DNA of 64,000 bases, taken from assembly GCA_036674765.1 (NCBI GenBank), contig JARVKI010000016.1, forward strand, positions 248,001 through 312,000, read 5' to 3'. Below the pieces are notes generated by a model. The model was not told the DNA's origin. It saw nothing but the letters and a program-made list of their open reading frames with translations, and searched no databases. Below are positions 22,433-34,800 of the stretch, piece by piece. The DNA is from Seiridium cupressi (lineage: Eukaryota; Ascomycota; Sordariomycetes; Amphisphaeriales; Sporocadaceae). The translations under genes and the position numbers were made by a program. Numbering within the stretch: the first letter of the stretch is position 1; every line of letters starts with the position of its first letter.

Positions 22433-23826
22433 GAGAGATTGGCTAGGGGCGTTTCTTTCGAGGACAAATCAAGTAAGCGTGGCTAGGACACGCCAAGTGA
22501 AGAGAGCTGTACCTACTTATGAAGAGTTGGTTAATATACCTCGAGTCTATAATTGCCTTCCCACTGAGAAAATCACCCCTTAGGTTCCTAGAACGCACAT
22601 GATCTAAGGCAACAAGGTATGAGAATACTACCTTATCAAAGTCCAAGGCGGCGATCGACAAAAAGCGAATCGGCCTGAAGTTCACGGCAGTTTCTACGTT
22701 TTGTCGGGCAACATGAGATACAGTGGAGCGATTGCATTATGTTTAAAATACAATATTAAATGGGTAGCGATTTGTCTGGGGGAAATGATGGTGAGAAAAA
22801 GGGGATCTCTTCCGCTCGCCACTCGTTGTTGCAACCACTGAGTTGACTGTCCACCATCAATATAACACCCCTAAAGGCTTGACAGATTTATATGTATGAA
22901 GGATACGTCTAGGGGGCGAGGGTTTCTTTGTAAGAGTGGCCAAAAGCGATCGTGGTATCGGTCAGGTTCAGAGATATGATTATTCCCCCCCCTGCTACTC
23001 GAGAATTCCAGCGGATGATTTAGAGGAGAGAAGTGGTTTCACAATTTGAAGCAAAAAGGGATACCTCAAAAGCCAGGTCAAAGTCTAGATTTGACAGGTT
23101 CCATGGCTAGCTGAAATCAGAATTGTAAACAAGTTTCAGAATGATCACGTCATAATCATACTTATAAGGCACATCGAGGGAAATAATAATGATGATAACA
23201 CTCTTTTCAGGAACTATGCGGATGATATAAGCAGGATGTGTAAAATCTCAAGGATGCGAGTGTAAGGTTCTATTGAACGTTGTATGACCAAGATAGGATG
23301 TCTACACGGTAGTAGTACAAATGTTAGATAACTCAATTCTCGTCCCAGTGCTCGTGAACTCGTGTGGATTGTATGCGCTGTTGTACGTAGACGCGGAACA
23401 AACAAGCTGGATGGTTGCATTTCGATGAGTCGTGGGATCGAATTTATCTATGCGTTCTCACTGGTGTTCAGGTTCTACAATACACAAATTCTTGAGTCGA
23501 ACCACTCAGAAATCTCCCCAAATGTTAGTAGCCAGTCATTTGTCACATTGCTCTTAGGCAGTGTCATAACAAGCATTTCTCATTGCGTCTTCCTACGGAC
23601 CTGGGTTGCTTGACCGCTCGAGTCAAGACCGCCCATTTTGCCAAGTACTCTATGTGATCGCTCGAAAATGTCGTCGTGTGTTGTTGATATTGTTCTTGAT
23701 TTGTGATGCTAGACGCAAGGCTGTTGCCGTTCCATTTTACCTTGCATCCATTGCCCTAAACCCAGATGCTGCCAAGTCATAAATGAACCATCCGCACTAC
23801 CAACTCCAGCCAGAACCCTCCTGCAC
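22433..23826. other. Gene-free interval
   Basis: No gene seen in 1.4 kb. The left end should contain the phosphatase promoter and the right end the eL33 3' UTR. Several AT-rich stretches (about 22730-22770 and 23150-23200) are present. Confidence 0.45.
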
Positions 23827-24607
23827 TTATATCGACGAGGGGTACAGCATGATACGAACAGAGGCACCGAAGGACTTGGAGGGGAGGGGACCGGTGAACT
23901 TGGCGCGGACGACGCCGGAGTTGCCTGGAAAGTCCATCGTCAGCATTGAACCGTACGAGGTAGAGTGGAAGGGACAATAATTACCGTGAGGGCGGGTGAC
24001 CTTGCCCCAGATAACACGGATCTTGGTGCCGCGGATCTCCTTCTGGCCCTTGTAGACGTAGGCGACCTTCTTTCCGAGGTAGAAGCTGTGCAGCCGCGTT
24101 AGTCTCTCATCAGCCGATGGGCAGTTGCTCATGGTTCGACGTACTTGGCAGCGGCTGTATCATCAACGCCCTCAATCTTGATCAGACTCGTCTGGGGGTG
24201 GATGGTGTGTCGGCCACGCTGGTAGCTCAGGTGACGACCCCTACAACCATATCTGTCAGCGCTTCATTCCAACCAAGTTTCGAGCGTGCCGGTGTCTTCC
24301 TCCAGGCAGGATGTGCCGTCCTCTGTCAGCGCCGTGACCCCCGACTCGTAATTGTGCGTCGAAATTTACATATCCGGGGTGGTGATCGGTATGGCGATTG
24401 GACTTACTTGACGTATACTAGAAACAGAGAATGTCAGCAAAATATTCTAGCCAGATTCTGGAATCGAATGGACGGCAGCCAGCCAGCGATGCATCGCGGG
24501 TCATCGTGGGAGAGATAACGTCGGCGCATTTTCTCCTGGCAGGCCAAAATCCAAATCCGAGGGCAGCGGCAGGGCTACTCACATCTGTGGCCAGCTTCGG
24601 AAGGCAT
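23827..24607 (-). CDS. RPL33: 60S ribosomal protein eL33 (L35Ae/Rpl33)
   Basis: Five exons: 24607-24583 (25 nt), 24417-24408 (10 nt), 24240-24145, 24085-23985 and 23924-23827. Together they give 330 nt and 109 residues, exactly the usual length. The order reads [20 protein letters not shown], then [53 protein letters not shown] and [16 protein letters not shown]. This matches eL33 along its whole length. All donors are GTRNGT or GTAATT and all acceptors are YAG. The 10-nt second exon is needed to supply Leu-Tyr-Val-Lys in frame. Intron 4 is 60 nt with no stop, so retention would add 20 residues. eL33 is a structural protein of the large ribosomal subunit. Introns clustered near the 5' end are typical of fungal ribosomal protein genes. 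Confidence 0.96.
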
Positions 24608-24669
24608 CTTGACTGTGTTGTTCCACCGCTCTCGAAATCTATGGGAGGTGAAGATCCGGGAGGTATGGC

Positions 24670-24707
24670 TGTCGTAGGGCGATTTGTCGTCTTTTGGCGT
24701 TTGTCGT
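24670..24707 (-). promoter_or_regulatory. Three ACGACA repeats upstream of eL33
   Basis: On the minus strand three ACGACA hexamers occur at 24707-24702, 24690-24685 and 24675-24670. They are spaced 17 and 15 nt apart and end about 63 nt before the start codon. Regular spacing close to a ribosomal protein gene start suggests an activator site or leader element. The binding factor is not known to me. Confidence 0.4.
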
Positions 24708-26764
24708 TATCCTGAGATTTGGTGCAAAATCGGGCCCAAGCCAACACCCTCCACAAAACCAAATTTTCAAAAAGGTGGCTGGTGTGTGCGCGCGCTCGTG
24801 CCATGAAGCCTGCGCCTCGACCTCTGTGGCGCATGTGGGGTTTGACCAGGTGCGGACCGGCTCTTCACAGTCGCCAGCTGCCAAGGACCTTATCGTTATC
24901 ATCGCTTATCGAGCGCGATTATCTCTCACTGTACATACCAACGTATGTAATGTTGGTACATACGGTATCAACTATCGTGAAAGGCAAATGCAATTATCAC
25001 TAACACCCCCTCTGTGCGCCGCCTCCTGCAGCACCTGGATGTGCTTTATGAGCAAGGGTTTTATTACGGTCTTCAAGGGAAGATATGATCATATTCGAAT
25101 TTGTTTACTACTTCTCCTAGGATACATTTACAAGTGTGGAAATAAAATTGGTTAACAATATACGTAGACTGTTAAATTCTAGCGTGGATAGGCATGGCTC
25201 TTCGCCTGGATTGTCCCGATCGTCGGCAGGAAAAGACCTCCGATACTGGGCATCCTGAATATGTTTGGCGGGAAGTCTCCCAGCCGGGGCTCCGGGATTG
25301 GCTCATACCAGGCTCGCTCTTGGTAGAAATGATCCCAGACGGCTCACGGACACCGGAGAACCCCAAGCACCTATCCAGCAGGGTCGCGTCTACCACGGGA
25401 CGGGCCAGCTGGAAATGAACCGTGTCAGAGTCCTGGAGGCCTTTTAGCGCTTCATTCGGCAAGGCTCAGTCTAGATTCTGAGGTAAGACGACCTGCTTCT
25501 CAGCTATGCAAGAAAAGAGAAATATCACCGGGGTCACTGGCCGCTGCCGTGTACTGCATCTGGCCAGTTTGGTGCCGTGTCAGTGTCGGTGAGAGCATGG
25601 TGCAACGTCATTTCCCACACGCAGTGCGGCAATTTATCTAAGATCCAACCCAACGGAGCTCTATCAAGCTCTGCCTCGACCCCACCGACCGCATACTACA
25701 TAGTGCATATAGCTTAAGTCTTGGAGCCAATCAGGCGGCCAGCGCATAGCTTTGTGCATCGTGGCGACGGCGGGGTCTTTTTCTCGGACAGCGATACTCC
25801 CCAAAAGACTGAGCCCGCCTGAACCGCTGCTGCAAGTACAAGTTCTGATTGCTACCGCGGGGGGCACGTCGGACATACACGTAAATGGCCGCAATTGTGT
25901 CTCGCGTCTGCGTCTTCCATCGTCCAAGGCGACTTCAGATGGTGGGGCCTGAAACACCAGCTCCGGGACTGCACTTGGGTCCTGAATTGTCCCGTCATAG
26001 GCCCGGCATATCCATACAACGTACTAACAAGTAGCTCTGCAAGGGCTACTGCGGTTAAACCTGGGTGCGGATAATGCTGATAATACTGAGTGTCACTGTG
26101 AGAGCTCAGATGATAACCTCAAACCACAATAATAAATAAAAAGGACTGGCGAGTGTTACGGCCTTCTTTCTGAACTGCTTTGACTTACATGGAATCCGTC
26201 CCGATCCCTTGGCGACGGACTTAATCACTCATAAGACCCTGAACAAGGCTTGCTATCGACGTCAAAGCCCACATCGATACATGTACGGTGGATCTAAGCC
26301 CGGCGCTTCCGAGTTCGCTAGGTGAGATTCCAGGACATACTCTCGGAGGTGCTTTTGCTTTGTAACGAGAACTCCGCCAGAAAAGATTTTCCCACTGAAT
26401 ACTGCGCGTCACGAGAACTGCCAATTCAAGGGCTCAACAGGCAGGAGAAGCAATATTCTAAAGCGAATACCGGAACGGAGACAGAGCATTCCATTCCTCA
26501 CTCACACCCAGGAACATTCGTTGAAGGTACGGGACCCGCGACCAGGGCCCCTGAGTAAGCTCCCCACTCCCAACGCCCCGAGCATTATCAATCCGTCCGA
26601 GAGCTTCTCCAACAACTTTCACGTCAACACCAGCACCACTTCGATTCTCGTCCTGGTATATTGGCATTTACCGCTTCGTCTTCACTTGTCGCTTACGGAC
26701 TCCAAGCCTTGATCAGCCCTCATCCCTTCGCTGACCCTGCTCTTCTCCCCTAGGTCAGAGCAAT
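24708..26764. other. Divergent intergenic region between eL33 and G6PD
   Basis: No gene recognised in about 2 kb. The final 250 nt before 26765 are C-rich and probably the leader of the G6PD mRNA. Frames at 24694-25155, 25194-25418 and 25957-25664 are unconvincing. Confidence 0.45.
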
Positions 26765-28670
26765 ATGGATTCCGCCGCAGCGTAAGTCAGCCCCGCCAAC
26801 CCCGCTATTTTATCATGACGAAATCATCGAGGGCGAAGCTCTGCGTGCGGTTCACAGCGAGCGCTTTTGTCTTGGTGCAGCCTCACCGAGACAGAAAGAC
26901 TCGTCAACGACATTTGAAGGGACCCATTCGGCTGACGATGGGCAAAACAGTTCAATGGAGCTCAAGGACAACACGGTCATCGTGGTCCTTGGTGCCTCGG
27001 GAGATTTGGCCAAGAAGAAGACTGTAAGCACCAAAAGTAGAGATCGACTCGACGCGCAAGTCAATTGCTAACAACTGATAGTTCCCTGCCCTCTTTGGTC
27101 TTGTAAGCAAATTTTCCGTCTGCTCACGAGGCACCTAACTGCGATCCTAACCTTTTCGAAGTACCGCAACCAGTTCCTCCCCCAGAACATCAAGATCGTC
27201 GGATATGCACGAACAAAGATGGACCATCCCGAATACATTAAGCGAGTCCGGTCATACATCAAGACACCTACAAAGGATCTCGAGAGGCAGCTTGATGAAT
27301 TCTGCCAGCTCTGCACCTATGTCTCGGGCCAATACGACCGTGACGACTCGTTCCAGAACCTCGACAGCCACTTGAAGGAGCTCGAGAAGGACCGCAAGGA
27401 GGCGCATCGCCTCTTCTACATGGCTCTTCCCCCGAGTGTCTTCACAATCGTCTCCCAGCACCTCAAGAAGTGCTGCTACCCGACCAACGGCATCGCTCGG
27501 GTCATCGTGAGTCTGCCTTCCATTGTCTGCGGCGGCCAGGATGCTCATGTGATATCAACAGGTCGAGAAGCCGTTCGGCAAGGATCTTGCCAGCTCCCGA
27601 GAGCTGCAGAAGTCGCTAGAGCCTGATTGGAGCGAGGCCGAGCTCTTCCGTATTGACCACTACCTTGGAAAAGAAATGGTCAAGAATATCCTGATTCTGC
27701 GTTTTGGCAACGAATTCTTTGGTGCCACTTGGAACAGGCACCACATCGACAACGTCCAGATTACGTTCAAGGAGCCCTTCGGTACTGAGGGCCGTGGTGG
27801 TTATTTCGACGAATTCGGTATCATTCGTGATGTCATGCAGAACCATTTGCTGCAGGTCTTGACGCTGCTGGCGATGGAACGTCCCATCTCTTTCTCGGCT
27901 GAGGATATCCGTGATGAGAAGGTACGCGTCCTCCGAGGAATTCCCGCCATCGAGCCCAAGAACGTCATCATCGGACAGTACGGCAAATCCCTCGACGGCA
28001 GCAAGCCTTCGTACAAGGAGGACGACACTGTGCCCAAGGACTCGCGGTGCCCGACGTTCTGTGCCCTCGTCGCATACATTAAGAATGAGCGATGGGATGG
28101 TGTGCCGTTCATCATGAAAGCCGGCAAGGCTTTGAACGAGCAGAAGACGGAGATCAGGATTCAGTTCAAGGATGTTACTAGTGGTATCTTCAAGGACATT
28201 CCTAGGAACGAGCTCGTTTTGCGCATTCAGCCCAACGAGAGTGTCTACCTAAAGATGAACTCGAAACTGCCCGGTCTTAGCATGCAGACCGTCTTGACCG
28301 AGCTCGACCTCACCTATCGTCGCCGGTTCTCGGACCTTAAGATTCCTGAGGCCTACGAGTCGCTGATTCTGGACTGCCTGAAGGGCGACCACTCCAACTT
28401 TGTCCGCGATGATGAGTTGGATGCCAGTTGGAGAATCTTCACCCCTCTTCTGCACTATCTCGACGACAACAAGGAGATTATCCCCATGGAGTACCCTTAC
28501 GGTGAGTGGCCAGCATAGGTTTCCACACGTAGGAATTGCTAATGATTTCTATAGGCTCAAGAGGACCGGCTGTCCTAGATGACTTTACCGCTAGCTACGG
28601 CTACAAGTTCAGTGATGCTTCCGGCTACCAATGGCCGACGACATCGGCTATTCCACCTAACAAGTTGTAA
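26765..28670 (+). CDS. ZWF1: Glucose-6-phosphate 1-dehydrogenase
   Basis: Six exons: 26765-26781, 26858-27023, 27082-27102, 27162-27506, 27562-28501 and 28555-28670. They give 1605 nt and 534 residues. The NADP-binding motif GASGDLAKKK starts at residue 51. The substrate and catalytic segment RIDHYLGKEMV starts at residue 213. The large fifth exon contains FKEPFGTEGRGGYFDEFGIIRDVMQNHLLQ and continues to the conserved end GYQWPTT. The enzyme makes 6-phosphogluconolactone and NADPH at the entry of the oxidative pentose phosphate pathway in the cytosol. Exon 3 is only 21 nt (FPALFGL). The N-terminal 38 residues depend on the acceptor chosen for intron 1. The better-looking CAG at 26880 would break the frame, so TTCACAG at 26857 was used. 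Met39 (26955) is an alternative start. Confidence 0.93.
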
Positions 28671-30454
28671 GTAGCCATGAACTTGGTACTTTGTTGGATC
28701 GTGTTAGCAGTCCCGTGGGCCACCAGAGCGAGAGAGTCGCATGCTGACATGTCACCTAGCTGATTCGGCACCGCAACAATCAAGGAGATGAAGCAACTCT
28801 CCCCTTTACGCCCCGGGTATGATGAATGTTGGAATGGCGTCATGTGTCGAGGCTACAAAGCGCATTCCGAGGGATAGATAAGACTGATTGTCCCTTTTAT
28901 GTTCTGTGAGAACTTGTTTTATGGGGAAGGATATTTACTATCTGGGGTCGCATAGAAGCAAGGGTTCCTAGACAAATAGAGAACGGGTTTCTGGGTGCCC
29001 TTGCCTGTGAGCACCGTAGTCCTTATATACTGGCAACTTTTGACGATCTGTCAAATCTCAGATGAGACTTCTCCCGCACAGCATCAAAGTGTAAAGAAAG
29101 ATGTAGACGCGCGTGTCTATGCCGAGGGTGCGCGAAAGGGGCAACGGTCTATCGTAGCGGTCGATCGATTGATTCTTCGACTCAACTACTCGACATTGAT
29201 TCAACCGCCTCCTGACCTGTCATCGTCTGTCATCCATCTTTGGAGCTACGGGGATTCAGTGTTACGTTGCCATAAAAAATATCCTATCGACACACTTGTC
29301 GTATATGCGTGTTCTTTCATTGTGCCTGGACTCGGTTGTTCGAGTATCAATATATTTGCACGACTGTGAGACTGTGCAGGCGGCCGGCAATCCATATATC
29401 CCCATCTTGAGAGGGTAGAAAAACACAGGTGTCACTAAATGGGATGAGGTAAAGGCAACTCAAAAAGTGCAATGGTGTTTCGAATTTAGTCGTTACTCAT
29501 GGCAGTAAGGCGGGGTGTGCTTGGCTGCCACATGATGGTAAGTCGGGGAGTTTGACGGAGTGTTAAACTATCCGTGGATCCGGGTCTGACAGACAGTATC
29601 ATCGAACTGCAAGCGAAAGATTACATATTACATACTACCCCACATTAACGATCAAAATCTTGGTAATTCCCTATTAACATAATAAGAAAAAAATCGTAGA
29701 ATTATAAAATTCGATAATCAGGATAATTATTTTGTGTTTAATAGATATAAGTTTTTAAAAAATATTTATTTCCATCTTTTTGTTCAGCTTTACGTTTATG
29801 AAAACAGCGTTGCTCGGTAGCAGTGTGTACCTAGGTAGTCTTTCGCTTGCAGCTCCCGACGAATGGCGTGGCCGAGAAATTGTATGACTCCTTCGGACAT
29901 TTTTGGGAGTGGAGATTGGAGATCGCGCTGCTTCAAGATAGGGAAGAGTAAGTACTCGCGTACTAATTGGCAGCAGTATCATCCAGCCCCAAGTTATGGG
30001 CGACAGCCCTGCGGCTAGTTGGTCTTGGCTTAAGACCTGGGGCGACAAGGGCCCTAAATGATGCTTTCATCGATAGTCGCAGGGGTCCAGCTCCTGTCTG
30101 CTTGGGCATCTGTCCGATCTTCTCGACCTGTCTCAATTCTTACGTTGCCAATTGTGACTGCCGTTGTCGCCTTCGACCTCTTCAGTATTTACTCGCACCA
30201 CAGTCCTGAGGCTTACATTTAGTGTTGGCGACCATACTACAGGCTTGGCTCGCAATACTCGGGCTCTCTCAGCCGTGTTTCAAAGCTCTTAGCAACCGTG
30301 TTATTTTAGCTCGCGACAGGCAGCCGTTTTGACACCTTGCGCACGAGCTATATCATATGTACCCCTTTCTCTACCGCGGGCAACAGTCTGACCTCGGGCT
30401 TCGATTACTCATGGCTCGCCAATAGCAGCTAAAGCTCATTCCACTTCTTGAACA
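28671..30454. other. Intergenic region with an AT-rich patch
   Basis: No gene seen. An AT-rich patch at about 29640-29780 has long A/T runs and many TA steps. The 400 nt before 30455 are C/T-mixed and probably the ABC transporter leader. Confidence 0.45.
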
Positions 30455-33400
30455 ATGACCACGATGGAGACGCAGGTGCTCACCCCTGGGACTACGGGGC
30501 CGGAAGGTCTGCCAGATAAAAATCATGTCGAGGCGGAAATCAATCCTTCCCAGACCCGGGATGAGCAGCAGGCTAGAGAAGCTGCGAATTTGCGGCCTGA
30601 GAGGGAAGCTAAACTAAGCGATTATATTGTGAGTATATTCAGCATGCCTGCATCATGATTGAACTGCACACCCTTATGTTATCTGCCAGAGTGGAAGTAA
30701 CATCTCTACCATGTACTAACAACACGTTTCAGCGCATATTTTCGTACGCAAAGCAATGGGATTATCCACTGATGGCGTTGGCGGGATTCGCCTCTATCGC
30801 TGCTGGTGTGACAATGCCCTTGATGAACGTGGTGTTTGGTAGGACTCTCATCTAAACGTTCCCCCACCTGGTAATGGAACGCTTATATTGCCAAAGGTGC
30901 CCTCACCACCAACTTTGTTGCCTACTTCAGTGCAGACGGGGGTGGAGTCTCGCAAGCACAGTTCGAGGCCGCCCTGAACCGTAACGCGTGAGTTCGTCCG
31001 GAGTCTAGTGAAACTTCCCTGACGAATAACTTTTAATCTCTAGGTTGTATATCTTTGCTCTGTTCATCGCCAAGTTTGGTCTGACTTATATGACCAAGGT
31101 ACATTGGTCTTCATGCCCTTGCCCCAGATTTCAACTCACCAGGCACAGTTTTCCTTTCGAATAATAGGTATCCGCATGTCAGCAGCCATTAGATTACACT
31201 ATCTACGATGTCTGTTTGGTCAAACCATCCACGTTCTCGACTCAATGCCACCGGGCGCCGCCGCGGGAACCATAACGACGACAGCTAACACCATGCAGCT
31301 TGGTATCTCCGAGAAACTCGCCACCTTCCTCGAGTTCATGGCGACCATCGTAGCCTCCTTGATCGTAGCATTTATCAAGAGTTGGTCATTGACCTTGGTC
31401 ACGGCTAGCGTAATAGTTTTCATTTCGCTTGTCGTCAGCATTCTACTCCCCTTCATCATCAAGAGCCAAGCGCGACAGACTACCGCCGAGACGAAATCCT
31501 CATCCGTGGCTAGTGAAGCGTTTGGGAGCATTCGGATGGTAACGGCGTGTGGCGCCGAGACGCAAGTTACTAAGCGCTTCGCTGTTTGGGCGGACGCAGC
31601 AAAGAAGCATGGGCAAAAGACTTCTCCCATCATGGCGCTACAATTCGGTCTACTGTTCTTCTCGCTCTATGCTGCTTTTGCGCTAGCATTCTGGTACGGC
31701 ACGAAATCAGTTACTGAGCATCGTGTTGCTAGCGTTGGCGACATTGTCGTTGTTCTCATGTCCGTAATGATGATGGTGATCTCCCTCGAACGGGTTTCAA
31801 CTCCATTGATTGCAGTTGGGAAGGCCATGGTGGCAGCCTGCGAGTTCTTTGTCGTTATCGATGCCCCGAGACCGAGTCGCGGGGAACTGAAAGAGCCCGA
31901 CGTCTCGGCTACCAACGACATATCGTTTGAGGGTGTCGATTTCGCATACCCTAGCCGACCGCACGTCAAGGTGCTCGACGGGCTGAACCTGAAAATTGAA
32001 GCTGGCAAGCTCACTGCCATCGTTGGGCCCTCTGGGAGCGGGAAGAGTACTATTGTTGGTCTGATCGAGAGATGGTATACGCTCGGCGACCAATACGTAA
32101 TTGCCAAAGCCATTGATGCCTCGAAAGAGAAGGCAAAGCAGAAGAAAAAGAAGCAAAAGGCAAAGGGGCAGAGTGTAGAAGATGAGTCAGAAGGAGAAGA
32201 GCTTGCTGCGAGTGACGAGGTGTCGGGGCCGCTGGTAGAACTCAAAGGTTCAATTTCCACTACTGGCCATGAACTTGAAAAGATCGACCTTAAATGGTGG
32301 CGTTCTCAGATTGGTCTTGTCCAACAGGAACCTTTCTTATTCAACGATACGATATATCAGAATGTCGCCTACGGTTTAATAGGGTCAGCTTTCGAGAACG
32401 AAACCGAAGAGCGAAAGAGGGAGCTCGTGATTGAAGCCTGTAAGGAGTCGTTCGCCGACGAATTCATCGACCGACTACCGGATGGCTACGACACAATGGT
32501 GGGCGATAGCGGAACCAAACTGTCTGGTGGTCAACGACAACGGATCAGCATTGCACGAGCCGTCATCAAGAAACCAAAGATCCTGATCCTCGACGAAGCC
32601 ACATCCGCTATTGACGTTCGTGGCGAACGCATCGTGCAGGCGGCGCTGGACAAAGTCTCCCAGGGCCGGACGACGGTGACTATTGCTCATCGTCTGTCTA
32701 CCATCAAGAAGGCAGACACAATCGTGGTGCTCAAGAAGGGCAGAGTCGTCGAACAGGGAACACACGATGGCTTGTTGGAGGACAAAACAGGTGTCTACTA
32801 CGGGCTAGTCCACGCGCAGCAGCTTTCGCTCGGTGAACCAACCGAGGCTAGTGATTCGGAAAGCCCTGAAGAGGAAGATATGGGCACCATTCTCAGTCGT
32901 GAGAAGAGTGCGGCCCTGTCAGAAACAGAATTCATGCAAAAGAAGACTGGATACAAGCCTCAAGGACTCATAGGCAGCTTCGGGCGGTTGCTTTACGAGC
33001 AAAGGACCCGTTTCCCATCTTACGCACTAACTGTCTTCTTCTCAATGTGCACAGCTGTGTCATCCCCAGTCCAAGCTTATCTCTTCGCCAAGATCGTCGT
33101 CATCTTCCAATACGACCCACAATCCGCAGAGTTCACCCAGGAGGCAAACTTCTGGTCGCTGATGTGGTTCGTGCTAGCCATCTGTATCGGGTTTTCGTAC
33201 TTTGTTGTCGGTTTTGTTGCTACGCATCTCGCACATTACATCTCGGCCACTTACAGGAAACAATACTTTGAGGGTCTTCTCTACCAGAAGACGGCTTTCT
33301 TTGATGAGGAGGAAAACTCGATGGGTACTCTAACAGCGCGAGTTGGCGGCGACCCGAAGCAGTTGGAGGAAATGCTTGGCATGAACATGGCTATGGTGTA

Positions 33401-34800
33401 TAATTCCATCTTCACACTTATCGGCTCGCTCGCCATTGCATTTGCCTTTGGATGGAAGCTCGCTATTGTGGCCTTGTGCGTCACTACACCCCTAGGACTC
33501 CTGGCCGGATACTTCCGCTTGAAATACGAGCTGGAGTTTGAGAAGTTGTATAGTGCTGTCTTCGCAGAGAGCAGCAAATTCGCCGCTGAGGCCATCGGTG
33601 CTTTCAGGACGGTTTCATCCATGACCCTGGAAGACACCATCACTGAGAGATACGATAAGTTGCTGAACGGCCATGTGGTAACTGCATACAAGAAAGCTCG
33701 TTGGACGACTCTGATCTTTGCCCTGTCTGAGAGCATCAGTCTAGGCTGTCAAGCCCTGATTTTCTGGTACGGCGGCCGTCTCATGGCAACAAGGGAGTAT
33801 GACCCGATGCAATTCTTCGTGTGCTATATGGCTGTAATTCAGGGAGCCGAGGCCGCAGGACAAGGTTTCAGCTTCGGGCCCAACGCTGCACAAGCCTCCG
33901 CAGCTGCTAACCGGATTCTGAGCGTTCGAGAATCGGGAAACCAGAAGGATATCAAAGGAACATCGCGAATTCCCGATACCGATGGTGGTATTAAGATCGA
34001 GCTCAAAGACGTGCACTTTAAATATCCGACTCGCAATGTCTCCATATTCAAGGGGCTCAACCTCACCATTGAAAAAGGCCAGTTCGCTGCTTTGGTTGGC
34101 GCATCCGGGTGTGGCAAGACATCGATCGTTTCTTTGCTCGAACGTTTCTATGATCCGCAAAGGGGCCACATCCTGGCAAACGGCACCGATATCCAGGACA
34201 TGAATGTCTATGAATACCGCAAGCACCTCTCGCTCGTGGCACAGGAGCCAAACATATTTCAGGGCACGCTGCGGGAGAATATCCTGCTTGGAGTGGATGC
34301 AGACTCCATTACAGACGAGGAGCTCCACGCTGTGTGTCGTGATGCCAGTATCCACGACTTCATATCCTCCCTACCCGACGGTTATAACACGCAGGTCGGG
34401 TCTCGAGGCGTAAGTCTGTCCGGTGGTCAGAAACAACGCATCTCTATTGCGAGAGCCCTCATCCGGCAGCCACACGTGCTGCTGCTCGACGAGGCGACGA
34501 GCTCTCTAGACTCGGAAAGCGAAAGACTCGTGCAACAGGCCTTTGAGCGAGCGGCAAACGGACGCACTATGGTGGTCGTTGCCCACCGGCTCGCAACGGT
34601 GCAGAATGCGGATGTGATTTTTGTACTGGGCGAGGGCAAGGTTCTGGAGCAGGGCAACCATCAGGAATTGTTGAAGAGGAAGGGGGTCTACTGGCATATG
34701 GTAAGTTTTACTTTTCTCACTGGACATAATTTGCGAGGCGCTTTGGTGAAGGGCGAGTGCTAACATCCTGTAGTGCCAGAGCCAAGCCCTCGATCGATAA
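30455..34800 (+). CDS. Full-size ABC multidrug transporter (ABCB/MDR type)
   Basis: Six exons: 30455-30628, 30733-30838, 30897-30987, 31044-31098, 31149-34700 and 34774-34800, giving 1334 residues. The order is TMD1-NBD1-TMD2-NBD2. NBD1 (about 399-700) has Walker A GPSGSGKST (435-443), Q-loop VQQEP, signature LSGGQRQR (near 600), Walker B ILILDEATSAID and the switch AHRLS. NBD2 (about 1091-1334) has GASGCGKTS (1126), VAQEP, LSGGQKQR and LLLDEATSSLD. Both ATP sites look complete. It should export lipophilic compounds from the plasma or vacuolar membrane; substrate is unknown. A charged Lys/Glu-rich insertion of roughly 50 residues (about 455-505) splits NBD1 between Walker A and the Q-loop. 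Exon 5 could also start at 31143, adding Ala-Gln. No biosynthetic gene is adjacent. Confidence 0.93.

Noticed and set aside
31667..32260. 197-codon frame antisense to the ABC transporter
   Set aside because: Complement of conserved NBD1 coding sequence, rich in Ser/Phe runs caused by the opposite Lys-rich stretch.
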